Shown piece by piece: positions 8,201 to 19,445 of a DNA stretch of 64,000 bases; positions within the stretch are counted from its first letter, which is position 1, and every line of letters begins with the position of its first letter. Source of the DNA: Solirubrobacter sp963837485 (GTDB lineage Bacteria > Actinomycetota > Thermoleophilia > Solirubrobacterales > Solirubrobacteraceae); NCBI GenBank assembly GCA_963837485.1, contig CAWINP010000018.1, positions 248,001-312,000 on the forward strand, in the 5' to 3' direction. The translations under genes and the position numbers were made by a program. The notes under the pieces are model-generated. The model saw nothing but the letters and a program-made list of their open reading frames with translations, did no database searches and was not told the DNA's origin.

Positions 8201-8959
8201 ATGAACATCGATGGAGTCAACGCTCTGGTCGCGGGCGGCGCGTCGGGGCTCGGCGCGGCCACCGCGCGCGAACTGAACGCTGCCGGCGCCAACGTCACGA
8301 TCGCCGATCTCAATGAGGAGCGGGGCAGCGCCCTGGCGGACGAGATCGGCGCCGCGTTCGTCAAGACCGACGTGACCGACCCGGCCCAGGTCGAGGCGGC
8401 GGTCGCGCAGGCGGCTGGCGAGGAAGGCCTGCGGGTCAGCGTCTGCTGCGCGGGCATAGGCTGGGCCGAGAAGACCGCCGGGCGCCGCGGCGCGCACAGC
8501 TACGACCCCTTCGAGACCGTGATCCGGGTCAACCTGATCGGCACGTTCAATGTTCTGCGGCTCGCGAGCGCGGCGATGCTCGCCAACGAGCCGGACGCGG
8601 ACGGGGAGCGCGGCGTGTGCGTGAACACGGCTTCGATCGCCGCCTACGACGGCCAGGTCGGCCAGATCGCCTACTCGGCGTCCAAGGGCGGCATCGTCGG
8701 AATGACGCTGCCGGCGGCGCGCGACCTGGCCGGCGTCGGCATCCGCGTGTGCGCGATCGCGCCGGGACTGTTCGACACGCCGCTGCTCGCCGGGCTGCCG
8801 GAGGACGCGCGCGCGTCGCTCGGCGCGTCGGTGCCGTTCCCGGCCCGCCTCGGCCGGCCCGAGGAGTACGCCGCGCTCGCGCGCCACATCGTCGAGAACC
8901 CGATGCTCAACGGCGAGGTGATTAGGCTCGACGGTGCGCTGAGAATGGCCCCACGTTGA
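8201..8959 (+). CDS. SDR dehydrogenase, 3-hydroxyacyl-CoA type II-like
   Basis: This 252-residue short-chain dehydrogenase has the nucleotide loop AGGASGLGAA at 11-20 and an acidic residue (ADLNEE) after strand 2, favouring NAD. The catalytic Ser145, Tyr158 and Lys162 are present (NTASIAAYDGQVGQIAYSASK). The C-terminal part (LFDTPLLAGLPEDAR, then FPARLGRPEEYAALARHI) matches the HSD10 or type II 3-hydroxyacyl-CoA dehydrogenase subgroup, which oxidises 3-hydroxyacyl-CoA in beta-oxidation. The ATG at 8201 is used; an upstream in-frame ATG at 8168 overlaps the divergent gene start. The stop overlaps a possible HspR-type operator upstream of lon. Confidence 0.88.
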   Translation: MNIDGVNALVAGGASGLGAATARELNAAGANVTIADLNEERGSALADEIGAAFVKTDVTDPAQVEAAVAQAAGEEGLRVSVCCAGIGWAEKTAGRRGAHSYDPFETVIRVNLIGTFNVLRLASAAMLANEPDADGERGVCVNTASIAAYDGQVGQIAYSASKGGIVGMTLPAARDLAGVGIRVCAIAPGLFDTPLLAGLPEDARASLGASVPFPARLGRPEEYAALARHIVENPMLNGEVIRLDGALRMAPR

Positions 8960-8975
8960 GTCGACCAGACTGAGA
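8955..8975 (+). promoter_or_regulatory. HAIR-like operator upstream of lon
   Basis: The sequence GTTGAGT, seven bases, then ACTGAGA resembles the HspR-binding HAIR element (CTTGAGT-N7-ACTCAAG). The left arm matches 6 of 7 and the right arm 4 of 7, with the exact spacer. lon belongs to the HspR regulon in Streptomyces, so the location is suggestive. The match on the right arm is weak. Confidence 0.35.
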
Positions 8976-8982
8976 TTCCGTG

Positions 8983-9005
8983 CTAGCCTTACGTACCGAA
9001 GGTTA

Positions 9006-9006
<1 letters not shown>
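8983..9006. promoter_or_regulatory. Imperfect palindrome at lon start
   Basis: Arms CTAGCCTT (8983-8990) and AAGGTTAG (8999-9006) match as inverted repeats in 7 of 8 positions around an 8-base centre. It ends on the first base of the candidate GTG start of lon, so it may be an operator in the 5' leader. This also favours the internal ATG at 9036 as the true lon start. Confidence 0.4.
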
Positions 9007-11325
<2,319 letters not shown>

Positions 11326-11329
<4 letters not shown>

Positions 11330-13157
11330 CGGCGGCCTCCCGGCGCTATGGGGAAGGCGGTGGTGGCCTGGGAGGGCGCCACCGCCCATCTCCACCCCCT
11401 CCGTTGGACCCCAACCGGGAACGCGCCGGACTCACCCGCCGCATCTTCGCGTTGTTCCGGCCGTACCGCGGCCGGCTCACCGCGGTCCTGATCCTGATCG
11501 CGGTCTCAGCGGGCCTGAGCATGATCTCGCCGTTCCTGCTGCGCGACGTGCTCGATCACGCGATCCCGGAGAACCGCAACGACCTGCTGATCGCGCTGGT
11601 CGCGGGGATGATCGGCATCTCCGTCGCGACCGGCGCGCTCGGCGTCGGGCAGACGTGGCTGACCAACCTCGTCGGCCAGCGCGTGATGCACGACCTGCGC
11701 ACGCAGGTGTACCGCCACCTGCAGCGGCTCTCGCTCGCGTTCTTCACGCGCACCCGCACCGGCGAGATCCAGTCGCGGATCGCCAACGACATCGGCGGCG
11801 TGCAGAACGTCGTCACCTCCACGGCGGCCTCGATCGTCTCCAACGTGACGACGGTCGTCGCGTCGGTGGTCGCCATGGTGCTGCTCGACTGGCGGCTGGC
11901 GCTGTTCTCGCTCGCCCTGCTGCCGTTCTTCGTGCTGCTGGCCCGCCGCGTCGGCAACCAGCGGCGCAAGATCACGACGGTCAAGCAGGGCGCGATGGCC
12001 GACATCTCCTCGCTCGTGCAGGAGTCGCTGTCGGTCTCCGGCATCCTGCTCGGCAAGACGATGGGCCGCGGCGTGGAGCTGGCGGACCGCTTCGAGCGCG
12101 AGTCGGAGAACCTCGCCGACCTCGAGGTCCGCTCGCGGATGGCCGGGCGCTGGATGATGGCCGCGATCCAGACGTCGTTCGCGGTCATGCCGGCGCTCGT
12201 GTACCTGTTCGCCGGCCTGGCGCCGAACGCCGCCTCGATCGGCACGATCGTCGCGTTCACGACGCTGCAGACGCGGCTCTTCTTCCCCGTCCAGTCGCTG
12301 CTTTCGGTGGGCGTGGACATCCAGACCTCGACGGCGCTGTTCGACCGCGTGTTCGAGTACCTGGACCTGCCGGTCGACATCGAGCCCGGCGAGCTCGGCC
12401 TGGACGAGGTGCGCGGCGACGTCACGTTCGAGGGCGTCTGGTTCCGCTACGGCGAGGAGTGGACCTGCACGACGTCGACGTGACCGTCCCGGCCGGCACG
12501 CGCACCGCGTTCGTGGGCGAGACCGGCGCCGGCAAGACGACGATGGGCTACCTGGCGGCGCGGCTGTATGACCCGGAGAAGGGCTCGGTGCGGATCGACG
12601 GCGTCGATCTGCGCGAGCTGTCGTTCGACGCGCTGGCCGACGCGGTCGGCGTGGTCTCGCAGGAGACGTACCTCTTCCACGCGTCGGTGCGCGAGAACCT
12701 TCGCTTCGCGAAGCCGGACGCGACCGATCGCGAGGTCGAGGACGCGGCGCGGGCGGCGCAGATCCACGAGACGATCGTGGCGCTGCCCGAGGGCTACGAC
12801 ACCGTCGTCGGCGAGCGCGGCTTCCGCTTCAGCGGCGGAGAGAAGCAGCGGATCGCGATCGCCCGCACGATCCTGCGCAACCCGCCGGTGCTGGTGCTCG
12901 ACGAGGCGACCTCAGCCCTGGACGTGCAGACCGAGCGCGCGGTCGGCGAGGCGCTCGAGCGGCTCGAGCAGGGCCGGACGACCCTCGTCATCGCTCATCG
13001 CCTTTCCACAGTTCGCGACGCCGACCAGATCGTCGTGCTCGACCGCGGCGAGGTCGTCGAGCACGGAACGCACGAGGAGCTGCTCGCGCTCGGCCGGCGC
13101 TACGCCGCCCTGGTGGCCCGCGACAGCGACCCCGCCCGGCCCGAGATCGTCACGTAG
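11326..13157 (+). pseudogene. ABC exporter (half transporter), frameshifted
   Basis: This is an ABC exporter with fused membrane and ATPase domains, about 610 residues. The membrane domain (residues 1-310) opens after a Pro/Gly-rich N-terminus with TRRIFALFRPYRGRL and contains six hydrophobic segments. The nucleotide-binding domain has Walker A GETGAGKTT, the Q-loop VVSQETYLF, signature FSGGEKQRIA, Walker B VLVLDEATSALD and the H-loop IAHRLSTV. The two parts lie in different frames; restoring one base at about 12460-12462 (GG to GGG) joins them as EEWDLHDVDVTVPAG. It would pump lipids, peptides or drugs as a dimer. The GTG start overlaps the lon stop. Its end overlaps the convergent 13100 gene by 58 bases. 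Confidence 0.88.
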
Positions 13158-16105
13158 CGCCTGACGGTGTCGGTGCGGCCGTCGGTGCGGCGCGTGAGCG
13201 TGAGCTTCGCGCGCCGCGCCTTGGGCGCCCTCAGCTTGATGGTCGCCCGCCTTCCGGCCTTGACGGTCTTGGTCGCCGAGCGCGCGCCGAGCTTGACCGT
13301 GAAGCGGCAGGTCGCAACCTTCGGGCAGCTCAGCGAGAACGCGACCTTGCCCGCATGGCGCGTCAGGCGGCTCGGCGCGGTCAGCCGTGGGAGCGGCTTG
13401 GGCTTGGGCTTGGGCTTCGGCTGCGGGGTGGGGCTCGGCGCCGGCGACACCGTCGGGACCGGGGTCGGCGTCGGCTTCACGCACGCCGGCGCGTTGACCG
13501 TGCCGGTGAGCGGGGCCGTCGCGGGACGGCCGATGATGACGGCCGACAGCGGCCCACCGTCGGGATAGAGCACGCGCGTCGCCCACACCTGCGGGAGCGC
13601 GGTCAGCTCGTGGCTCTGGCTCGTGCGCTCATAGTCGCTGGCGCCGGCCGCGCGGTCGTGCCACACGAGGTTGCCGCCCGAGCCGAGCGGGTTGAGCAGC
13701 GCGATCCAGTAGCGCCGGCCCGCGACCAGCGGCACCGGCGTGTCGAGCCGCGCCTCGTTCCACCCGCCCGACTGCGGCGCGTCGAGCCGAGCGGTGCCGA
13801 GCAGCTCGCTGGCGTCCCCGTCGGACTCCGCGTAGATGCCGAGGATCGCGTGCGACGCGCGGCTGCCCGAGTCCAGGAAGACGCGCAGCGCGAGCGCCGG
13901 GCCGGTGACGGCGGCGGTCGTGCGATAGACCTCGCCGGCGCCCTCGATCGCGAACGACGTGGACTGCGGCTGCACCACGTCGGTCCCCGCCATCTGCACG
14001 TCCTGCCCCGGCGCGAACGTCGCGCGATAGGTGGCGCTCCCGCTGTAGGGCGCGCGCACCTCGCGCGTCTGGGCGAACCCGTCGCCCCAGCCGCCGAACA
14101 GGTACGTCGCCGCGCCGAGCGACTGCGGCGACGGCGCGGTCACCGTCGTCGCCGAGCAGGAGATGACCGTGCGCGTGAACGGCGCCGCCGGTGCCTCGCT
14201 GCCGAACGACAGCCGCAACCCGGGCGGCGAGCTGTCCATCGTCACGTCGGCGGTCCTCGGGTCCAGGCGCACCGAGGTGGTGGAGGCGAGGCCGTTCGCG
14301 TCGGTCGCGGTCGCGGTCAGCTCCAGGTACGAGGGGTACTCGTGGTCGGGCGCGACGAAGCTCCCGGAGGCGCCGGCGAAGTCCTGCACGTGATGGACAT
14401 GGCAGGCGGTCGGGTCGGTCCGCGAGCAGTGGTGGATGTCGAGCCCCCACTTGAGATTCGGGCCGGCGCCCGAAAACGCGATCGTGTCGCCGACCGCCCA
14501 CGTGGTCCCGGCCGCCGGCTCGTGGATGAGCACCTCCGGCGGCGTCCCAACCTGGATCTCCTTCGACGCCGCGCCGGTCGCGCCGCGTGCGTCGGTCACG
14601 CGCAGGCGCACGGTGAAGGGACCGTCGTGCGCGTACGTGTGCGTCGGACTCTGCTGCGTGGAGCGCTCGCCGTCGCCGAAGTCCCACGCGTACGCGACGC
14701 CGCCCGAGCCCTGGAAGTGGAACGTGCGGCCCTCATGGGTGGCCGTGATCGTCGCGACCGGCTCGTCGTAGGCGACGCGCTTGATCGAGCCGTCGACGAT
14801 GTCGGGGTAGTAGAGCGCGCCGTCGGGCCCGAACTGGAGGTCCACCGCGAACGTCCCGGTCGCGAACACGGCGAGCGTCGACGGGTCGGGCAACCCATTC
14901 GCCCCGGCGCGCATGACCCAGACGCACATGCGCGAGTAGTCGGTGAAGAACAGCGCGTTCTTGTAGGAGGGCGGGAACATGTCCCCAGCCCCGAACGCGA
15001 TGCCCGACAGCGAGGAGGAGCCGACGCCGCAGTCGTCGCCGGGCACGACGTGCTGGCTGTGGCGCATCGCGTAGAACGGCTCGATCGTCCCGCCCTCGCC
15101 GTACAGGCTCGTGCAGGCGTCGAGGTCCAGCGCCTCGTAGGCGTCCTGGTGGTTCGGGCCCTCCAAGCACGGCCAGCCGTAGTTGCGGACGGTCGACGTG
15201 TCCGGGATGCGGTCGATCTCCTCCCACGCCGCCCAGCCGACGTCGCCGGCCCAGATCTCGCTCGTCCCCGGCCGGAACGTGAAGCGGAACGGATTGCGGA
15301 AGCCGTAGGCGACGATGCGCCGCCGCTTGGCGTCGGGGCTGCCGCTCGCGGGGTTGCCGAAGGCGGCGTCGCCGGTGTCGGGGTTCAGCCGCATGATCGT
15401 GCCGTCGAGCGAGTCGATCTGCGGGTCCGAGGAGCGGAAGCTCTGCGCGCGCAGGCCGCCGCCGTTTGCGCCGGGCGGCGTCTGGGCGACGCCCGGCGAG
15501 TCGCTGCACGGATCGACGGGGTCGCCGCTCTGGCCGTAGTCGGCGCGGTCGTAGTGGGCGCCGTCGCCGGCCCCCATGTAGAGCATGCCATCGGGTCCGA
15601 ACGCGAGCGTGCCGATCGAGTGGCTCGGGTACTGGTCGCAGAAGTCGGTGAGCAGCACGTGCTCGGTGCCATCGGGATCGAGGCGGGAGACCCGGCCCAT
15701 GACGGTGCAGCCGTCGGTGAGGAAGCCGGGCGGGTCCGGGCAGCCATCGTTCCAGGCGGGGAAGCCGGCGCGGTTGGGGTCCTTGTCGTAGGTGTACGCG
15801 ACGTAGACGCGGTTCTCGCCGTCGATCGCGAGACCGAGCAGGCCGCGGTCCCAGCCGTGGTGGACCTTGGTGCGCAGGTCGGCGTAGATGCTCGGCGTGG
15901 TGTCGCCGAGGCCGTCGAACTCGTAGACCAGCCCGCCCTTGCCGATCGCGAACACGCGCCCGTCCGGGGCGAAGCGGATCGCCGTCGGGTCGTCGAGGTG
16001 GCTCCACGGCGTCGTCTCCGAGAAGCCCGGCGGCAGGGTGGTGGCGGCGCGGGCGGCGGACGGGAGGATCGCCGCAATCAGCAGCGCGAGGAGCACGCGG
16101 TACAT
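13100..16105 (-). CDS. Secreted sugar dehydrogenase-like multidomain protein
   Basis: This 1001-residue exported protein starts at the ATG at 16105 with a signal peptide (about 1-20, SAARAATT). Residues 25-430 form a glucose/sorbosone dehydrogenase-type beta propeller, the PQQ-dependent family: DRGLLGLAIDG, SHSIGTLAFGPDGMLYMGAGDG and FRNPFRFTFRPG are diagnostic blades. A PKD domain follows (AYAWDFGDGERSTQQSP). Further beta domains include one typical of extracellular carbohydrate or surface proteins (GGWNEARLDTPVPL). A Pro/Lys-rich linker (about 885-912) leads to a basic C-terminal beta domain often seen in Solirubrobacterales secreted proteins. Oxidation of extracellular sugars is inferred, but PQQ binding is not proven. 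Its 3' end overlaps the ABC gene. Confidence 0.85.
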   Translation of the reverse strand: MYRVLLALLIAAILPSAARAATTLPPGFSETTPWSHLDDPTAIRFAPDGRVFAIGKGGLVYEFDGLGDTTPSIYADLRTKVHHGWDRGLLGLAIDGENRVYVAYTYDKDPNRAGFPAWNDGCPDPPGFLTDGCTVMGRVSRLDPDGTEHVLLTDFCDQYPSHSIGTLAFGPDGMLYMGAGDGAHYDRADYGQSGDPVDPCSDSPGVAQTPPGANGGGLRAQSFRSSDPQIDSLDGTIMRLNPDTGDAAFGNPASGSPDAKRRRIVAYGFRNPFRFTFRPGTSEIWAGDVGWAAWEEIDRIPDTSTVRNYGWPCLEGPNHQDAYEALDLDACTSLYGEGGTIEPFYAMRHSQHVVPGDDCGVGSSSLSGIAFGAGDMFPPSYKNALFFTDYSRMCVWVMRAGANGLPDPSTLAVFATGTFAVDLQFGPDGALYYPDIVDGSIKRVAYDEPVATITATHEGRTFHFQGSGGVAYAWDFGDGERSTQQSPTHTYAHDGPFTVRLRVTDARGATGAASKEIQVGTPPEVLIHEPAAGTTWAVGDTIAFSGAGPNLKWGLDIHHCSRTDPTACHVHHVQDFAGASGSFVAPDHEYPSYLELTATATDANGLASTTSVRLDPRTADVTMDSSPPGLRLSFGSEAPAAPFTRTVISCSATTVTAPSPQSLGAATYLFGGWGDGFAQTREVRAPYSGSATYRATFAPGQDVQMAGTDVVQPQSTSFAIEGAGEVYRTTAAVTGPALALRVFLDSGSRASHAILGIYAESDGDASELLGTARLDAPQSGGWNEARLDTPVPLVAGRRYWIALLNPLGSGGNLVWHDRAAGASDYERTSQSHELTALPQVWATRVLYPDGGPLSAVIIGRPATAPLTGTVNAPACVKPTPTPVPTVSPAPSPTPQPKPKPKPKPLPRLTAPSRLTRHAGKVAFSLSCPKVATCRFTVKLGARSATKTVKAGRRATIKLRAPKARRAKLTLTRRTDGRTDTVRRYVTISGRAGSLSRATRAA

Positions 16106-16296
16106 CTGGCAGCGAGCGTAGGCGCCGCAGGGCACCGCGCGCTGGCCGAAAGTCGCAGGCCCTCGGCGCTTCGCGCCCACTTTGGTCACCGTGCTGACGC
16201 GCTCGGGCGCGGCGCCGTCGCGCTCGGGCCCGAGGAAGCCCGAATCCGCCTTTTCGTCGAGACCCCCGGGAATCGGCGGATGTTCCAGCTACGGTG

Positions 16297-16995
16297 ATGA
16301 GCCCCCAAGCGATGCGTCGCCCCTCTCCTGCAATGCTCGTCGCGCTGGTCGCGCTGTTCGTCGCTCTCGGCGGACCCGCTCAGGCGCGCCGTCTGATCGA
16401 CGGCGGCGACATCAAGAAGGGCACGGTGCGCAGCAAGCAGATCAAGGACCGCTCGATCGCGCTGCGCGACCTCAACCCGTCCGTCGTGCGCCAGCTCCGG
16501 CTGACGCCGCAGAACTCGATCACCGAGGGGCTGCTGGTCAACGGCTCGGTCACCGCCAACAAGCTCGGCGGCGGCTCGGTGACCGCGGGCAAGCTCTCCA
16601 CGGGGGCGGTCGGCAACAGCGCCCTCGCCGACGGCGCGGTCACCGGCCCCAAGGTCGCGGACGGCTCGCTGACGACCGCCGACATCGCGCGCTTCTCGGG
16701 CCGCTTCCGGATCACCGGGAGCTATCTGGGGACGATCACGCGCCACTCGTGCACGACGCGCGAGCCGCAGGGCCTCGCCCCCGAGATCGCGGTGGCCGAC
16801 ATCTCCCTGGACGCCGTACTGGTCACGCCGCTGGGCCGCAGCCTCGACGATCGCCTCGCGCTGACCGCCAGCACGTCGGGCGCCTCGCAGCCGAGCCGCT
16901 TCGTGCTGTCGTTCTGCAACGCCAGCGACGAGGACGTCAGCATCCCGCCGACCAGCAGCGTCAGCTTCAGCTACGTCGTCTTCGACGTACCCTAG
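16297..16995 (+). CDS. Secreted repeat protein, Solirubrobacterales type
   Basis: This 232-residue protein has an N-terminal signal peptide or anchor (residues 8-27, MLVALVALFVALGG) and then the motif GDIKKGTVRSKQIKDRSI common to many secreted proteins of Solirubrobacterales. Residues 75-135 are short repeats of about 10 residues (NGSVTANKLGGGSVTAGKL and similar), alternating Gly/Ser/Val with Ala/Lys, which should fold as a beta helix or collagen-like stalk. The C-terminal 90 residues form a beta domain with two Cys. It is likely displayed outside the cell. GTG at 16294, ATG at 16297 and ATG at 16312 are possible starts. The stop overlaps the convergent kinase gene by 4 bases. Confidence 0.78.
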   Translation: MSPQAMRRPSPAMLVALVALFVALGGPAQARRLIDGGDIKKGTVRSKQIKDRSIALRDLNPSVVRQLRLTPQNSITEGLLVNGSVTANKLGGGSVTAGKLSTGAVGNSALADGAVTGPKVADGSLTTADIARFSGRFRITGSYLGTITRHSCTTREPQGLAPEIAVADISLDAVLVTPLGRSLDDRLALTASTSGASQPSRFVLSFCNASDEDVSIPPTSSVSFSYVVFDVP

Positions 16996-17834
16996 GCGTA
17001 CTGCTCGGCCGTCCGCTGCGCGGACGCCGCGTAGCCGCCGCCGAACAGCGCGGCGTGGACGAGCAGCGGGAACAGCTGCCACAGCCCGACGCGCTGCTCG
17101 TGGCCGGGCGCGAGCGGACGTACGTCCTCGTATGCGGCCAGGAACGCGCGGCCGGGGGACCCGAACAGCTTCAGCATCGCGAGGTCGACCTCGCGATGCC
17201 CGCCGTACGCGGCCGGGTCGATCAGCCACGGCCGCCCGTCCGCGCCCCAGAGCACGTTGCCGGTCCACAGGTCGCCGTGCAGGCGCGCGGGAGGCTCCTC
17301 GGGCCCGGCGAGCTCCGGAAGCCGCTCGCACACGCGCTCGACGGCGCGAGCGGTGGCGGCCGGCACCTCGGCGAGCAGCGGCTCGAGCCGGTTGCGCGCG
17401 TAGAAGCTCGGCCAGTCGTGCGTGGGATCGTTGGGGAGCGAGAGCCGCGCGATGCGAAGCGGCTGCGTTGCCGCGCCGAACGCCGGCGCGCCCGCCGCGT
17501 GGATCTGCGCCAGCCCGCGACCCAGCGCGGCCTCGTCTCCCGGCCGGCCCTCGTCGATCCACTCCAGCACGAGCGCGTCGTCGGCGACGCCCAGCACGGC
17601 CGGGAGCGGCAGCCCGCCGGCGTCCGCCAGCCAGCGCAGCCCGTCCGCCTCGGTCGCGTACTCGCCGGGCGCGACGTCCGCGCGCGTCTTGACGAACGCG
17701 CGCGTGCCGTCCTCCAGCTGGACCCGGTAGGCCTCGTTGATGTCGCCGCCGCCGACGCGCTCCGCGTCGCGCACGGCGACCCCGGTCGCCGCGCGGACGG
17801 CTTCGCTCAGAGGTCGGCGAGCAGGCCCCGGCAC
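16992..17834 (-). CDS. Fructosamine kinase family protein
   Basis: This protein of about 280 residues has the fructosamine kinase (aminoglycoside phosphotransferase-like) fold. Diagnostic blocks are VGGGDINEAYRV near the N-terminus, ARLHGDLWTGNVLW with the catalytic Asp, and LIDPAAYGGHREVDLAM with the metal-binding Asp. The family phosphorylates ketoamine adducts on proteins or small molecules, a repair of glycation damage. The start is uncertain: homology reaches almost to the stop of the upstream phosphatase gene, and the GTG at 17834 gives a 28-base overlap with it, while the next clear start, the GTG at 17774, would trim family sequence. It sits last in a minus-strand run with the phosphatase and thiolase; bacterial fructosamine kinases are often next to low-molecular-weight phosphatases. 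Confidence 0.85.
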   Translation of the reverse strand: MPGPARRPLSEAVRAATGVAVRDAERVGGGDINEAYRVQLEDGTRAFVKTRADVAPGEYATEADGLRWLADAGGLPLPAVLGVADDALVLEWIDEGRPGDEAALGRGLAQIHAAGAPAFGAATQPLRIARLSLPNDPTHDWPSFYARNRLEPLLAEVPAATARAVERVCERLPELAGPEEPPARLHGDLWTGNVLWGADGRPWLIDPAAYGGHREVDLAMLKLFGSPGRAFLAAYEDVRPLAPGHEQRVGLWQLFPLLVHAALFGGGYAASAQRTAEQYA

Positions 17835-18259
17835 GAAGCCTGCACCATGTCGAGCACGTCCTCGAAGCCGCGCCCGTCGCCGTAGTACGGATCCGGAACA
17901 TCCAGATCCGCAGCGCCCGGCTCCCATTCGCGCAGCAGCCGCACCTTCGCGGCCGCCTCCGGGTCGGGCGCGAGCTCCAGCAGATCGCGCTGATTCGAGC
18001 GGTCCATCGCGATCAGCAGGTCGTAGTCGTCGAAGTCGCTCGCGCGCACCTGCCGCGCCGCGCCCTCCAGCACGATCCCCCGCCGCCGCGCGGCCTCGGT
18101 CGCGCGGCGGTCGGGCCGGTCACCGACGTGCCAGTCGCCGATCCCGGCACTCTCGACCTCGACGCCCTCCACCCCCTCCTCGCGCAGGAGCGCGCGCATC
18201 ACGCCCTCCGCGGTGGGTGAGCGGCAGATGTTGCCCATGCAGACGAAGAGGATCTTCAC
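17807..18259 (-). CDS. Low-molecular-weight protein-tyrosine phosphatase
   Basis: This 150-residue cytoplasmic enzyme removes phosphate from tyrosine or arginine residues, or from small ketosamine phosphates. The P-loop C-x5-R-S is complete at residues 7-14 (CMGNICRSP), and the general acid Asp is in DVPDPYYGDG near residue 123. Length and layout match the family exactly. It starts at the ATG at 18259, 15 bases after the thiolase gene stop, and its end overlaps the predicted start of the fructosamine kinase gene. The pairing with that kinase suggests a joint role in handling phosphorylated glycation products, which is known from genome context in other bacteria. Confidence 0.92.
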   Translation of the reverse strand: MKILFVCMGNICRSPTAEGVMRALLREEGVEGVEVESAGIGDWHVGDRPDRRATEAARRRGIVLEGAARQVRASDFDDYDLLIAMDRSNQRDLLELAPDPEAAAKVRLLREWEPGAADLDVPDPYYGDGRGFEDVLDMVQASCRGLLADL

Positions 18260-18274
18260 ACTTGCAGCCCGCCC

Positions 18275-19411
18275 CTAGTTGAGGCGCTCCACGATCATGG
18301 CCTGGCCCATGCCGCCGGCGACGCACATGGTCTCCAGGCCGTAGGTGCCGCCGAGCGTATCCAGGCCGTTGAGCAGCGTCGTCATGATCCGCGCGCCGGT
18401 CATGCCGAACGGGTGGCCGAGGGCGATCGCGCCGCCGAACGGGTTGAGCTTCTCGGCGTCGATCTTCAGCTCCTCGCGGCACGGGACGACCTGCGCCGCG
18501 AACGCCTCGTTGAGCTCGACGACATCGATGTCGTCGATCGTCATCCCGGCCTGCTCGAGCACGGCCTTGACCGCCGCGATCGGGCCGAGGCCCATGATCT
18601 CGGGGCGCAGCCCGGAGACGCTCGACGCCACGATCCGCGCGCGCGGCGTCAATCCCAGCGAAGACGCCTTCTCCGCGGACATGATCAGCACCGCGGCGGC
18701 GCCGTCGTTGAGCGGGCAGGAGTTGCCGGCCGTGACCGTGCCGGTCGGGCTGAACGCGGGCTTGAGCTCGGCGAGCTTCTCCATCGTCGTCCCCGGCCGC
18801 GGGCCGTCGTCGCGCGCCACGTCGCCGACCGGGACGATCTCGGCGTCGAAGTGGCCGGAGTCGCGCGCGGCGACCGCCCGCGCCTGCGACACCACGGCCC
18901 ACTCGTCCTGCGCCTCGCGCGAGACGTTGCAGCGCTCGGCCACGTTCTCGGCGGTCAGACCCATCGGAATGTAGACGTTGTACGGCGCGCCGTCGCCCCC
19001 GGCCAGCTGGGGATGCGGATCGAACGGCGGGTGCTGCGGGAAGCGCGAGACCGCCTCGACGCCGGCCGCGATGTACTGGTCGCCCTCGCCCGCCTTGATC
19101 GCGTGGAACGCCATCCGGATCGTCTGCAGCGAGGAGGCGCAGAAGCGGTTGACGGTGGTGGCAGGGATGTGATGGTCCAGGCCCGCCAGCAGCGCGGCGT
19201 TGCGGCCGACGTTGTAGCCGGCCTCGCCGAGCCCGAAGCCGCACCCCATCATGACGTCGACGGTCTCCGAGAAGTCGACGCCGGGGTTGCGCTCGACGAG
19301 CGCCTTCAGCGGCACGGCCGCGAGGTCGTCCGCGCGGACGTCCTTCAGCGATCCCTTGGCGGCGCGCCCGATCGGGGTGCGGATCGCATCGACGATGACG
19401 GCTTCAGGCAT
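18275..19411 (-). CDS. Acetyl-CoA acyltransferase (thiolase)
   Basis: This 378-residue thiolase cleaves 3-ketoacyl-CoA in fatty acid beta-oxidation or condenses acyl-CoAs. The acylated Cys91 is in NRFCASSLQT, the active-site His in GHPFGMTGAR, and the second Cys in CVAGGMGQAM. N- and C-terminal thiolase halves are complete. The start at 19411 has a good ribosome binding site (GAGGAG five bases before ATG). Upstream, an 18-bp palindrome of TetR-operator type overlaps the psuK stop, suggesting that this gene is separately switched by a fatty-acid or acyl-CoA responsive regulator although it lies behind psuG-psuK. No other beta-oxidation gene is adjacent. Confidence 0.92.
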   Translation of the reverse strand: MPEAVIVDAIRTPIGRAAKGSLKDVRADDLAAVPLKALVERNPGVDFSETVDVMMGCGFGLGEAGYNVGRNAALLAGLDHHIPATTVNRFCASSLQTIRMAFHAIKAGEGDQYIAAGVEAVSRFPQHPPFDPHPQLAGGDGAPYNVYIPMGLTAENVAERCNVSREAQDEWAVVSQARAVAARDSGHFDAEIVPVGDVARDDGPRPGTTMEKLAELKPAFSPTGTVTAGNSCPLNDGAAAVLIMSAEKASSLGLTPRARIVASSVSGLRPEIMGLGPIAAVKAVLEQAGMTIDDIDVVELNEAFAAQVVPCREELKIDAEKLNPFGGAIALGHPFGMTGARIMTTLLNGLDTLGGTYGLETMCVAGGMGQAMIVERLN

Positions 19412-19423
19412 GAAGGCTCCTCA

Positions 19424-19445
19424 ATTGACTGATCGGTCAATCATA
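19424..19445 (-). promoter_or_regulatory. TetR-type operator and -10 box before thiolase
   Basis: ATTGACTGATCGGTCAAT (19424-19441) is a near-perfect 18-bp palindrome with a single mismatched symmetric pair (T/G) in the inner positions. It resembles operators of TetR regulators of fatty acid genes. On the minus strand, TATGAT (19445-19440) directly before it is a good -10 hexamer, so the operator would overlap the transcription start. It covers the stop codon of psuK. Confidence 0.65.

Noticed and set aside
13355..16297. Very long plus-strand open frame opposite the sugar dehydrogenase-like gene
   Set aside because: Its translation is Arg/Ala/Val-biased without domains, while the minus strand encodes recognisable propeller and PKD domains. 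It is a GC-bias shadow.
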